37,676 nt of DNA from the IMG/VR virus record IMGVR_UViG_3300025138_000115, positions 1 to 37,676 of that record; one strand, written 5' to 3'. Source of the stretch: a virus. Of this stretch, positions 31,693 to 37,584 are shown piece after piece (position 1 is the first letter of the stretch; each line of letters opens with the position of its first letter). The position numbers were made by a program, and so were the translations under genes. The notes beneath the pieces are model-generated. The model made no database searches. It saw only the letters and a list, made by a program, of their open reading frames with translations, and was not told where the DNA came from.

Positions 31693-31706
31693 TAAATTTG
31701 TATAAA
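31679..31706 (+). promoter_or_regulatory. Rightward promoter of the Cro/replication block
   Basis: TTGACT (31679-31684), 16 bases, TATAAA (31701-31706). Start expected at 31712-31714, on or just before the ATG at 31714, so the first message is leaderless. O3 overlaps the -35. Confidence 0.7.
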
Positions 31707-31713
31707 TTTTGAT

Positions 31714-31923
31714 ATGGCTACAATATTAAATGAATTAATTGACGAGTTAGATGCTAAAGCTAAAAGAATTGAAAAAGAAATCATCAATTTAGATAGATCA
31801 TCTGTAATACCAGAGCATTACAATAAGGCAGAAAGCATTTTAAAATTAACAGATAAAGGTATTCAAACAGAAGAACAATGTAAATACTTATCTAAATTAA
31901 GGAATATGAATGAGCAATTATAA
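31714..31923 (+). CDS. Small coiled-coil protein, first rightward early gene (69 aa)
   Basis: MATILNELIDELDAKAKRIE..., strongly heptad-like over residues 5-30, then KLTDKGIQTEEQCKYLSKLR. No ribosome-binding site; it probably starts from a leaderless message. It overlaps the Cro-like gene by 14 bases. Family unknown; it could be a regulatory partner or a host-directed early protein. Confidence 0.65.
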   Translation: MATILNELIDELDAKAKRIEKEIINLDRSSVIPEHYNKAESILKLTDKGIQTEEQCKYLSKLRNMNEQL

Positions 31924-32119
31924 AATAGCACAAGATAGAAAAAAGGAAGTAGTCAACCAATACGGTGGTAAAAATTTAGCTAAAATGCTTGGTATATCTC
32001 ACCCTGCTGTATCTAAATGGAAAGTTGTACCTCCCTTTCGTGCATATCAGATTGCAAAACTTGGTGATTTTGATATAGAGTACATTAGACCAGATTTACA
32101 AATTGCGCCTTTAAGGTAG
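31910..32119 (+). CDS. Cro-like helix-turn-helix repressor (69 aa)
   Basis: MSNYKIAQDRKKEVVNQYGG..., with helix-turn-helix GKNLAKMLGISHPAVSKWK (residues 20-38) and a following VVPPFRAYQIAKL helix, as in Cro/YdaS-type regulators. The turn GIS and recognition helix SHPAVSKW are intact. AAGG lies 7 bases before the ATG. It is encoded immediately beside three tandem palindromes and is the only obvious DNA-binding regulator in the genome, so it is the likely ligand of the TTAAC-N4-GTTAA sites. No CI-like gene with a protease domain is present. Confidence 0.82.
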   Translation: MSNYKIAQDRKKEVVNQYGGKNLAKMLGISHPAVSKWKVVPPFRAYQIAKLGDFDIEYIRPDLQIAPLR

Positions 32120-32162
32120 GCGTAGCGCATCCACAATTTAGCGTAAAAATATACCTTCGGTT

Positions 32163-32206
32163 TTGGGGTAGTTTTTTTTACTCTCTAGTTTAGTTTTCTA
32201 CCCCAA
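32163..32206. repeat. Long-loop inverted repeat downstream of cro
   Basis: Perfect 9-base arms TTGGGGTAG (32163-32171) and CTACCCCAA (32198-32206), loop 26 bases, beginning with T8. It could form an mRNA hairpin that reduces read-through from cro to the replication genes, or an origin structure. GC-rich arms in AT-rich DNA. Confidence 0.55.
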
Positions 32207-32233
32207 TTCCCCCTTATTTAACAACAAAACTGT

Positions 32234-32310
32234 ATAGCAATGCCATAGCAATGCCATACGTTTGCTATAGCAATGCTACAAGTCTGCTATACGTCTGCTA
32301 TCGTTTTGCT
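32234..32310 (+). repeat. Seven tandem 11-bp iterons (candidate replication origin)
   Basis: Units start at 32234, 32245, 32256, 32267, 32278, 32289 and 32300. Examples: ATAGCAATGCC (twice), ATAGCAATGCT, ATACGTCTGCT. All end TGCC or TGCT, and most start ATA or AT. The 11-base step keeps each unit on the same helix face, as in plasmid and lambda-type origins. Non-coding, and just upstream of the DUF1376, primase and helicase genes. Confidence 0.75.
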
Positions 32311-32327
32311 AATGGCAAAAGATAGCC

Positions 32328-32375
32328 CTTCATCTTCATCTTCACCTTCAACTTCACCTTCATCTTCAACTGCAC
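32328..32375 (+). repeat. Eight tandem 6-bp repeats CTTCAN beside the iterons
   Basis: CTTCAT, CTTCAT, CTTCAC, CTTCAA, CTTCAC, CTTCAT, CTTCAA, then degenerate CTGCAC. The strand bias (one strand pyrimidine-rich with A) is like the accessory arrays next to iterons that bind a second protein or help opening. Confidence 0.75.
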
Positions 32376-32389
32376 CCAAGATAGCCCAG

Positions 32390-32437
32390 TTGACAACCAT
32401 TTCTTTTTGGTCTAAAAATGAAATTAACTAAACTCAA
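32390..32437 (+). promoter_or_regulatory. Promoter of the replication genes with degenerate operator
   Basis: Consensus TTGACA (32390-32395), 17 bases, TAAAAA (32413-32418). At the expected start (about 32425) lies TTAAC-TAAA-CTCAA (32424-32437), 8 of 10 positions of the palindrome. A ribosome-binding site AAGGA follows before the ATG at 32450. Confidence 0.5.
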
Positions 32438-32449
32438 GGAATTATATAT

Positions 32450-32842
32450 ATGAGAAAATCAATCACGGATGAACAATCACCTGCGTTTCAGTTCTATGCG
32501 CAAGATTGGATCACAGACCCAAATAGAATGAAGTTATCTTTAGATGAACAAGGTGCATACATTTTATTGTTTTGTCATTGTTGGAGAAGTTTTAAAATAC
32601 TAAATGATTTAGAAATATTATCTAAAATGTGTGGATGTAGATTGCAAAAAATAGAAAAAATTTTTCCAAAAATAAAACATCTATTTACAGAAATTAAAGA
32701 GGATGGAATAAAATATCTTATTTGTAATCAAGCGGAAGAAGAAAGAAAAGAACAAGTAAAAAATAGAAAACGTAGATCGGTTGCAGGAAAACTTGGTGCT
32801 AAAATTAGATGGAAAGAAGAAAGTTTATCGGAGAGTAAATGA
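32450..32842 (+). CDS. DUF1376 (YdaU-like) replication protein
   Basis: A 130-residue protein with the DUF1376 signature PAFQFYAQDWITDPNRMKLS, LDEQGAYILLFCHCWR (about residues 11-46), followed by a winged-helix-like part and a basic tail (KNRKRRSVAGKLGAKIRWKEE). Proteins of this family are encoded in the replication modules of lambdoid and other phages and are thought to act in origin recognition. Its place directly after the iteron array fits an initiator that binds it. Start supported by AAGGA. Confidence 0.8.
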   Translation: MRKSITDEQSPAFQFYAQDWITDPNRMKLSLDEQGAYILLFCHCWRSFKILNDLEILSKMCGCRLQKIEKIFPKIKHLFTEIKEDGIKYLICNQAEEERKEQVKNRKRRSVAGKLGAKIRWKEESLSESK

Positions 32843-33045
32843 CAAAAATAATTATATTTATATTAGCTTGTTCAACTTGTGAAATAGAAAAAATAGAAAT
32901 ACTTAAACCGTTGTATAAAAGTTGTGGTGAATTTGGAAATGAAATTAGAGAAAAAACAACAACATATAAAAATGCATCTGATGATGTATGGCAAGGGAAT
33001 TATACAAAAGATGGTAAACTATTTGTAGGTTTTACTTGTGAATAG
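32839..33045 (+). CDS. Small exported protein with cysteines (68 aa)
   Basis: MTKIIIFILACSTCEIEKIE...: a hydrophobic leader ending LAC (lipobox-like, cysteine at 11), two more early and late cysteines (14, 29, 67) and a polar body. Either a lipoprotein or a disulphide-containing periplasmic protein. ATGA overlap with the DUF1376 gene. Its presence in the early operon suggests a host-envelope role such as superinfection exclusion; inference. Confidence 0.6.
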   Translation: MTKIIIFILACSTCEIEKIEILKPLYKSCGEFGNEIREKTTTYKNASDDVWQGNYTKDGKLFVGFTCE

Positions 33046-33856
33046 TTATAATGAAAATTCTCATTACGCCATGTTTATGGAGTATTTTGGCCAACATCAT
33101 TCGTTTCAAACATTTGATGACAAAGGTTTAAATAAAAGATTAATTAAACAATTACATGGTAGTCTTAAAATACATTTTAATGAATTATCTGAACTGAATA
33201 GTAAAGGTGCGGGTGTTTATTTTACAGTTAATGAAACTAATGGTCTTGGAAGAACCACTAAAAATATTATAAAAATTAGGTCTGTGTTTATAGATTTAGA
33301 TGGTACACCACTACCAGATAGTTTTGGTATTCCACCAAGTTTAATTGTAAATACTTCGCCTAAAAAATACCATGTATATTGGATAGTTAAAGATATGCCT
33401 TTAGAAACTTTTACTCTGTATCAGCAAGCATTGGCAGCTAAATTTAATTCTGATCCCGTTGTAAAAGATTTGCCTAGAATTATGCGAGTTGCAGGTTTTT
33501 ATCATCATAAGAAAAAACCATACCCTGTAAAAATATTACAATGTACAACAGCAGAGCCTTACACAATGAAAGAAATTAAAGAAGGCCTAGATTTAAAAAG
33601 GCCAGAACAAAAAACTATTAAAATGGATTATACTCCATCAACTTACAAAGGTAAGTACACGGGAACTTTAAGATATGGAATTAATGCAGGTGAACGTCAT
33701 GCACAATTAGTTAAAATTTTGGTAGCTATAAAAAAACGTGGTGAAACATTTGAGTATGCAAAAGGTGAGGCTATTGAGTTTGCTAATTCATGTGTACCAC
33801 CAGAAAATATAAATGAAGTTATGTTTCAATTAAAAGATATATGGAAAAGATATTAA
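33038..33856 (+). CDS. RepB-type DNA primase
   Basis: A 272-residue primase of the archaeo-eukaryotic superfamily (RepB_primase-like). The metal site is FIDLDG (Asp86, Asp88); the strand VNTSPKKYHVYWIV carries His112; and LPRIMRVAGFYHHK (145-158) is the typical third motif. The C-terminal GINAGERHAQLVKILVAIKK...FANSCVPP (about 213-257) matches a PriCT-like helical domain. It should synthesise primers at the nearby origin; host polymerase would extend them. It overlaps the upstream gene by 8 bases. Confidence 0.85.
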   Translation: MNSYNENSHYAMFMEYFGQHHSFQTFDDKGLNKRLIKQLHGSLKIHFNELSELNSKGAGVYFTVNETNGLGRTTKNIIKIRSVFIDLDGTPLPDSFGIPPSLIVNTSPKKYHVYWIVKDMPLETFTLYQQALAAKFNSDPVVKDLPRIMRVAGFYHHKKKPYPVKILQCTTAEPYTMKEIKEGLDLKRPEQKTIKMDYTPSTYKGKYTGTLRYGINAGERHAQLVKILVAIKKRGETFEYAKGEAIEFANSCVPPENINEVMFQLKDIWKRY

Positions 33857-33963
33857 TGAAATATATTGTAATATTTTTATTTTTAACAAGTTGTTTTGGT
33901 AGTGATTATGATTTTAACCCTACGACTACGATATTTAAACAAATAATAAAAGAAAAAAAATGA
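33856..33963 (+). CDS. Tiny lipoprotein (35 aa)
   Basis: MKYIVIFLFLTSCFGSDYDF..., then NPTTTIFKQIIKEKK. A short lysine start, hydrophobic core and lipobox LTSC (Cys13) followed by a 22-residue polar mature part. Coupled at both ends: TAATG with the primase stop and ATGA with the helicase start. Small phage lipoproteins of this size block receptors or DNA entry of competing phages, so superinfection exclusion is a reasonable guess. Confidence 0.65.
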   Translation: MKYIVIFLFLTSCFGSDYDFNPTTTIFKQIIKEKK

Positions 33964-35453
33964 ATTTATTAAGAGATTACCAAAAGAAAGCCATAGAAGA
34001 TATTAGGCAACATTTTAAGGAAGGCAAAAAGAAAATATTATTAGTTGCACCAACGGGTAGTGGTAAAACTGTTATAGCCTGCTCTATGATGGAAGCGTTA
34101 GTAAAAAATAATAGGTTTGGAATGTTTGTAGCGCATAGACGTGAACTTGTAATGCAATGTAGTAGAAAACTTGCAGACTTTGAAATAAAACATGGTGTTA
34201 TTATGGCAGGTAAAAGTGGTAGTGTTTATTCTGACGTACAAGTAGCAAGTGTTCAAACATTTGCAGCTAGAAAAGATAATGATGATTTTATAAAACCACA
34301 AGCAGATGTAATTATATTAGACGAAGCCCATAGAAGTACATCTAAAACATTTGAAGATTTAATTAAGGCCTATCCAGAGGCTTGGGTTATCGGTTTAACT
34401 GCAACGCCATGTAGAAATGATGGTCGTGGTCTTGGTAATATTTACGAAGAACTTGTCAATTGTGGTACGATTAAAGAACTAACTGCAAAAGGTTATTTAG
34501 TACCTAATAGAATAGTTGCACCATCAATTCCAGATTTACAAAATATTCGTATTATGGCAGGAGATTATGAAAAAAAAGAATTAGATAAAAGAATGAACAC
34601 ACCTAAACTTGTAGGAGATATTGTATCTCATTGGATGAAACACGGTGAGAATAGGCCAACAGTAGTATTTGGTTCATCTATTAAACATTCTAAATACATT
34701 GCTAATATCTTTAATCAAAATGGAATACCTGCAGGCCATATAGATGGAGAGATGAAAGAGATTGATAGGGAAAAAGTATTACAAGATTTAGATGATGATA
34801 AAATAAAAATAATATCTAACTGTATGGTATTGACAGAGGGTTGGGATAAACCAAAAATTTCATGTGTAATTATAGCTAGACCTACTAAATCTTATTCTAT
34901 GTATTTACAGATGGTAGGTAGAGCATTAAGGCCTGCTGAAAATAAAAAAGATACACTTATCATAGATCATTCTGGATGTGTATATGAGCATGGCTTTCCA
35001 GAAGATGCACCTAATTGGGAACTAACTTATTCTAAAATAAAAGAACGTGAGAAGAAAATAATAGAACCTATTGAAAAGCAACCATTTACTTGTGTAGAGT
35101 GTGATACGGTTTATAAACCTACAAAAGAACAACCAGAGTGTCCTAATTGTAGTTTTATGCCAACTAAAAAAGAACAAGCTATTTTAATTCAGCAAGGTAG
35201 ATTAATTGAACTACCTAAAATGAAACCAAATGTAGATGACAAGCAAAAATTTTATGCTGAATTGCTTTACTACTCTAAACAAAAAGGTTTCAAAGAGGGT
35301 TGGGCTAGTCATACTTTTAAAAGAAAGTTTGGCCATTTCCCTCATAGTAAAAAAGTATTTCCTATTGCTACAAGTAAGGAGGTAATGGGTTTTATACAGC
35401 ATTGTAATATAGCAAGAGCAAAATCATACAACATGAAGGAGTTATCAATATGA
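33960..35453 (+). CDS. SF2 DEAH-box helicase with C-terminal zinc ribbon
   Basis: A 497-residue helicase of the RecG/UvsW/RAD3-like SF2 type. N-terminal Q-like LLRDYQKKAIEDI; Walker A APTGSGKT (30-37); DEAH (121-124); LTATP (146-150); and motif VI YLQMVGRALRP in the second RecA domain. A C-terminal zinc ribbon C-x2-C...C-x2-C (CVECDTVYKPTKEQPECPNC, about 378-397) is followed by KFGHFP-type tail residues. It is probably the replicative or branch-migration helicase acting with the primase. Confidence 0.88.
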   Translation: MNLLRDYQKKAIEDIRQHFKEGKKKILLVAPTGSGKTVIACSMMEALVKNNRFGMFVAHRRELVMQCSRKLADFEIKHGVIMAGKSGSVYSDVQVASVQTFAARKDNDDFIKPQADVIILDEAHRSTSKTFEDLIKAYPEAWVIGLTATPCRNDGRGLGNIYEELVNCGTIKELTAKGYLVPNRIVAPSIPDLQNIRIMAGDYEKKELDKRMNTPKLVGDIVSHWMKHGENRPTVVFGSSIKHSKYIANIFNQNGIPAGHIDGEMKEIDREKVLQDLDDDKIKIISNCMVLTEGWDKPKISCVIIARPTKSYSMYLQMVGRALRPAENKKDTLIIDHSGCVYEHGFPEDAPNWELTYSKIKEREKKIIEPIEKQPFTCVECDTVYKPTKEQPECPNCSFMPTKKEQAILIQQGRLIELPKMKPNVDDKQKFYAELLYYSKQKGFKEGWASHTFKRKFGHFPHSKKVFPIATSKEVMGFIQHCNIARAKSYNMKELSI

Positions 35454-35815
35454 GTGAAGAAATAACAGAACAACATATGCACAAACTACGAGAAATTGGT
35501 GGCAATCATGCAAAAGCCAAGCAAAACCTAGAAAGATTGCAACATGGTCGTAAAATATTATTAGCTGTGATAATGAAAGAAAAAATGATAAATTCCAATA
35601 CGGGTAAATTAGATAGTGTGAACGCACAAGAACGTGAAGCACGATCTGATGATAGATATAAAACTCATATTGACGAACTTGCTAAAGCTGTAGGTGAAGA
35701 AGCTAAATGGAATTGGGAAAAGAAAATGATTGAAATTAATTTTGAAACATGGAAAACAAAAATGATTAATCAAATGAGAGAAGCAAAAGCATACGGTTTG
35801 AATAAGAATGGCTAA
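35450..35815 (+). CDS. Helical conserved phage protein (121 aa)
   Basis: MSEEITEQHMHKLREIGGNH..., highly charged and helical throughout, with a SVNAQEREARSDDRYKTHID segment characteristic of unnamed phage proteins from replication modules. The tail is WNWEKKMIEINFETWKTKMI. ATGA overlap with the helicase. No catalytic motif. Likely an accessory replication or recombination factor, from position only. Confidence 0.6.
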   Translation: MSEEITEQHMHKLREIGGNHAKAKQNLERLQHGRKILLAVIMKEKMINSNTGKLDSVNAQEREARSDDRYKTHIDELAKAVGEEAKWNWEKKMIEINFETWKTKMINQMREAKAYGLNKNG

Positions 35816-36125
35816 AAAGAAAAAGATAAAAGAAATCCCCATGTATCAGTTTGATAGATACGAATGTTGGTGGGAGGATGCGTGTGGTAGCTGTGAATGG
35901 AAATCAATCAAAGAGGCTGTACAAGATAAACCGTCTATGTGTTTTACGGAAGGTTATCTAATTAAAAAAGATAAAGACAGCCATATATTTACTATGTCGT
36001 TTCAAGCTGATGAAGTGGGAGATCAAATGATTGTACCTTCAAAAAATATTAAAAAATTGACTTACTTATATACTAAAAAATTTTATGAAAAAGATTACAA
36101 ATATGAAACGTACAAAAAGCAATAA
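35808..36125 (+). CDS. Small protein, WWEDACGSCEW type (105 aa)
   Basis: MAKKKKIKEIPMYQFDRYEC..., with WWEDACGSCEWKSIKEAVQD and EGYLIKKDKDSHIFTMSFQA. The motif W-x-D-x-x-x-D/G-x-x-W followed by a beta hairpin is a pattern seen in short phage proteins of unknown function. Soluble. It overlaps its neighbours on both sides. Confidence 0.6.
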   Translation: MAKKKKIKEIPMYQFDRYECWWEDACGSCEWKSIKEAVQDKPSMCFTEGYLIKKDKDSHIFTMSFQADEVGDQMIVPSKNIKKLTYLYTKKFYEKDYKYETYKKQ

Positions 36126-36399
36126 AGAGAAACTACATATGTCCATAGTTGCAGGTCTTGGTTGTTTAATTTGTAATAAGATGGGTTTTCCTGACAGCCC
36201 TGCTGAACTACATCATATTAAGGATAAGACGGGTATGGGTCGTAAAGCAAGTAATTTTGAGGTTATTCCATTGTGTCCAAGACATCACAGACAAGGGGTA
36301 GCTGCCTATCATTATAGCCCTAAATCATTTACTAAAAAATGGGGAACACAAAAAGAACTATTGAATGAAACATTAACTATGGTAAAGTCCAATGGATAA
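36103..36399 (+). CDS. HNH nuclease, Ref-like (RecA-dependent nuclease family)
   Basis: A 98-residue zinc-binding HNH protein: Cys21-x2-Cys24 (GCLICNKM), AELHHIKDK (His37, His38), Asn51 (SNFEVIPL) and CPRHH (Cys58, His61, His62), then WGTQKELL. This arrangement is that of the Ref/DUF968-like nucleases, P1 Ref being RecA-dependent. An upstream ATG at 36085 would add six residues. Probably makes cuts or resolves joints during recombination, or assists packaging. Confidence 0.78.
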   Translation: MKRTKSNKEKLHMSIVAGLGCLICNKMGFPDSPAELHHIKDKTGMGRKASNFEVIPLCPRHHRQGVAAYHYSPKSFTKKWGTQKELLNETLTMVKSNG

Positions 36400-36787
36400 T
36401 AAAACTATAATTAAAAAAGGAGAAGAAATGATAGGTCAATTATATAAAATATTAAACGAACATGATGCTCATAAAATTGATGCAATGTTAAACATTGACG
36501 GTATTGATTGGATAAGTAAGTTTGATAACGAAATGGTAAAAAACGGTTATGCTGTTATTAAAGATGGTAAAGCGTCTGTTAAAATGACACCCAATGAAAC
36601 TAAATTGTTTTTAACTGTTAAAATTATGGGTATGCATCAAATAAGATTTTTGTTAGATGCATTACAAAAAATGACTACATCATATAAAGATGAAATTGAA
36701 ATTAAAGATAAGGAAATTGATACTTTAAAACAAATCATTGATCTGAAAGTATTAAATGAAAAAGTAAATGGCAAAACAAAACTTTAG
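36392..36787 (+). CDS. Hypothetical protein with C-terminal coiled coil (131 aa)
   Basis: MDNKTIIKKGEEMIGQLYKI..., an N-terminal helical/beta part (DGIDWISKFDNEMVKNGYAV) and a C-terminal coiled coil (about 95-125, DEIEIKDKEIDTLKQIIDLK). No motif points to an activity. It overlaps the HNH gene by 8 bases and the following 43-residue gene by 20. Confidence 0.65.
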   Translation: MDNKTIIKKGEEMIGQLYKILNEHDAHKIDAMLNIDGIDWISKFDNEMVKNGYAVIKDGKASVKMTPNETKLFLTVKIMGMHQIRFLLDALQKMTTSYKDEIEIKDKEIDTLKQIIDLKVLNEKVNGKTKL

Positions 36788-36899
36788 TAATTTTATACCC
36801 AGAGATAAACCTAGAAAGAGGCCTCGTGTTCATAAGAAATCAAAAAACAAATCCGAAAAGCTATCCTTCAAAAAGTACAACGGTCAAGGGCGTGGGTAA
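36768..36899 (+). CDS. Small basic protein, HKKSxNKxEK...YxGQGR type (43 aa)
   Basis: MAKQNFSNFIPRDKPRKRPR..., then VHKKSKNKSEKLSFKKYNGQ and GRG. This very basic sequence is one I recognise as a recurrent short phage protein (PGRHKKS-x-NK...KKYRGQGR). Lying in the replication/late switch area, it may bind nucleic acid. A longer reading in another frame (from 36826) overlaps it, but the residue pattern here is convincing. Confidence 0.7.
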   Translation: MAKQNFSNFIPRDKPRKRPRVHKKSKNKSEKLSFKKYNGQGRG

Positions 36900-36918
36900 A
36901 AACTTATTATTAGGGTTT

Positions 36919-37059
36919 ATGGTAAAATTAGATAAAGCTAAAAAAGAAAAAGCTAAATCAATTAAGATTAAGCATCAATGGAAATTAAAGTATTTAAACC
37001 TATTAGAAAAGTATAAAAAATTAAAGGTGTCCTACAAAGAAATGTACGAACACCCTTAA
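36919..37059 (+). CDS. Small lysine-rich helical protein (46 aa)
   Basis: MVKLDKAKKEKAKSIKIKHQ..., then LKYLNLLEKYKKLKVSYKEM. A lysine-rich helix, last gene of the rightward early block, 11 bases before the converging membrane gene. The start at 36919 avoids a long overlap with the 43-residue gene; GTG at 36892 is also possible. Function unknown. Confidence 0.5.
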   Translation: MVKLDKAKKEKAKSIKIKHQWKLKYLNLLEKYKKLKVSYKEMYEHP

Positions 37060-37070
37060 TCATATGTTAA

Positions 37071-37181
37071 TTAAAATATAATTGAACCAAGTATAAAACC
37101 AATTACAAAACAAACCCATTCACGTCTGTAATGTAATTCTAATACTTTCCAATCACTTTTAGTTTTACCAAAAATAATCAT
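37071..37181 (-). CDS. Small membrane protein, right-end allele (36 aa)
   Basis: MIIFGKTKSDWKVLELHYRR..., then one hydrophobic helix to the end (GFILGSIIF). The complete copy of the gene cut at 1..107. The ATG overlaps the TAA of the 73-residue gene. Last gene of the leftward accessory block, facing the replication block. Confidence 0.65.
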   Translation of the reverse strand: MIIFGKTKSDWKVLELHYRREWVCFVIGFILGSIIF

Positions 37182-37182
37182 T
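37079..37182. repeat. Terminal direct repeat A (right copy)
   Basis: Identical to 5-108. It marks the point where the right end enters the same locus as the left end. Confidence 0.95.
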
Positions 37183-37402
37183 AATCCTCCTTTGCTCTTT
37201 TATTTAACCAATCATGTATATCAATTGATATAGTTTCTGGCAATTCAGTTATAGTTTCTGTGTACCACGTTTTATCTTCTCTTTCCCAAGTTACAACAAC
37301 TGCCCAACCTTCTGGTTTTTTACTCATTGCTTTTTTCTTTTCATGCATTTTAGCTTTGTTTTTACTTCTTACTAAATCCAATGCGTCAAAGTCTATTGCC
37401 AT
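37181..37402 (-). CDS. Variable-locus protein X, right allele (73 aa)
   Basis: It shares the first 18 residues with the left allele (84 aa), then diverges completely: MSKKPEGWAVVVTWEREDKT..., ending DIHDWLNKRAKED. The tail has a WAVVV strand followed by TWYTETITELPE, a compact beta-type domain. TAATG junctions at both ends. Function unknown. The constant N-terminus with an exchanged C-terminus suggests domain swapping. Confidence 0.7.
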   Translation of the reverse strand: MAIDFDALDLVRSKNKAKMHEKKKAMSKKPEGWAVVVTWEREDKTWYTETITELPETISIDIHDWLNKRAKED

Positions 37403-37584
37403 TATTTTTCCCCTTCTATTGTTACAACTGTTTTTTCACTAACTAAACTTTCTTTGTCATAAGAAACAAAATTTAAAACATCATCTGGATGATCACAACA
37501 ACAATCACAAAGAGGATGTCTATAAACCTCCGTTACAGTTATTAATGCAAATTCATTTTCTAAACTTATTTTTTTTTTAGCCAT
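37402..37584 (-). CDS. Cysteine-cluster protein Y, only in the right allele (60 aa)
   Basis: MAKKKISLENEFALITVTEV..., with YRHPLCDCCCDHPDDVLNFV. The CDCCCDH cluster gives four cysteines and a flanking histidine in eight residues, plausible for metal binding. There is no counterpart between repeats A and B on the left. TAATG junctions with both neighbours. Function unknown. Confidence 0.65.
   Translation of the reverse strand: MAKKKISLENEFALITVTEVYRHPLCDCCCDHPDDVLNFVSYDKESLVSEKTVVTIEGEK

Noticed and set aside
32234-32375. CRISPR array
   Set aside because: Repeats are 11 and 6 bases, directly tandem and without spacers; they fit an origin array.
37057-37070. Further operator-like site TAATC-ATAT-GTTAA
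   Set aside because: Only 8 of 10 positions match; on the other strand it looks like the palindrome with one inserted base. It lies between converging genes with no promoter.
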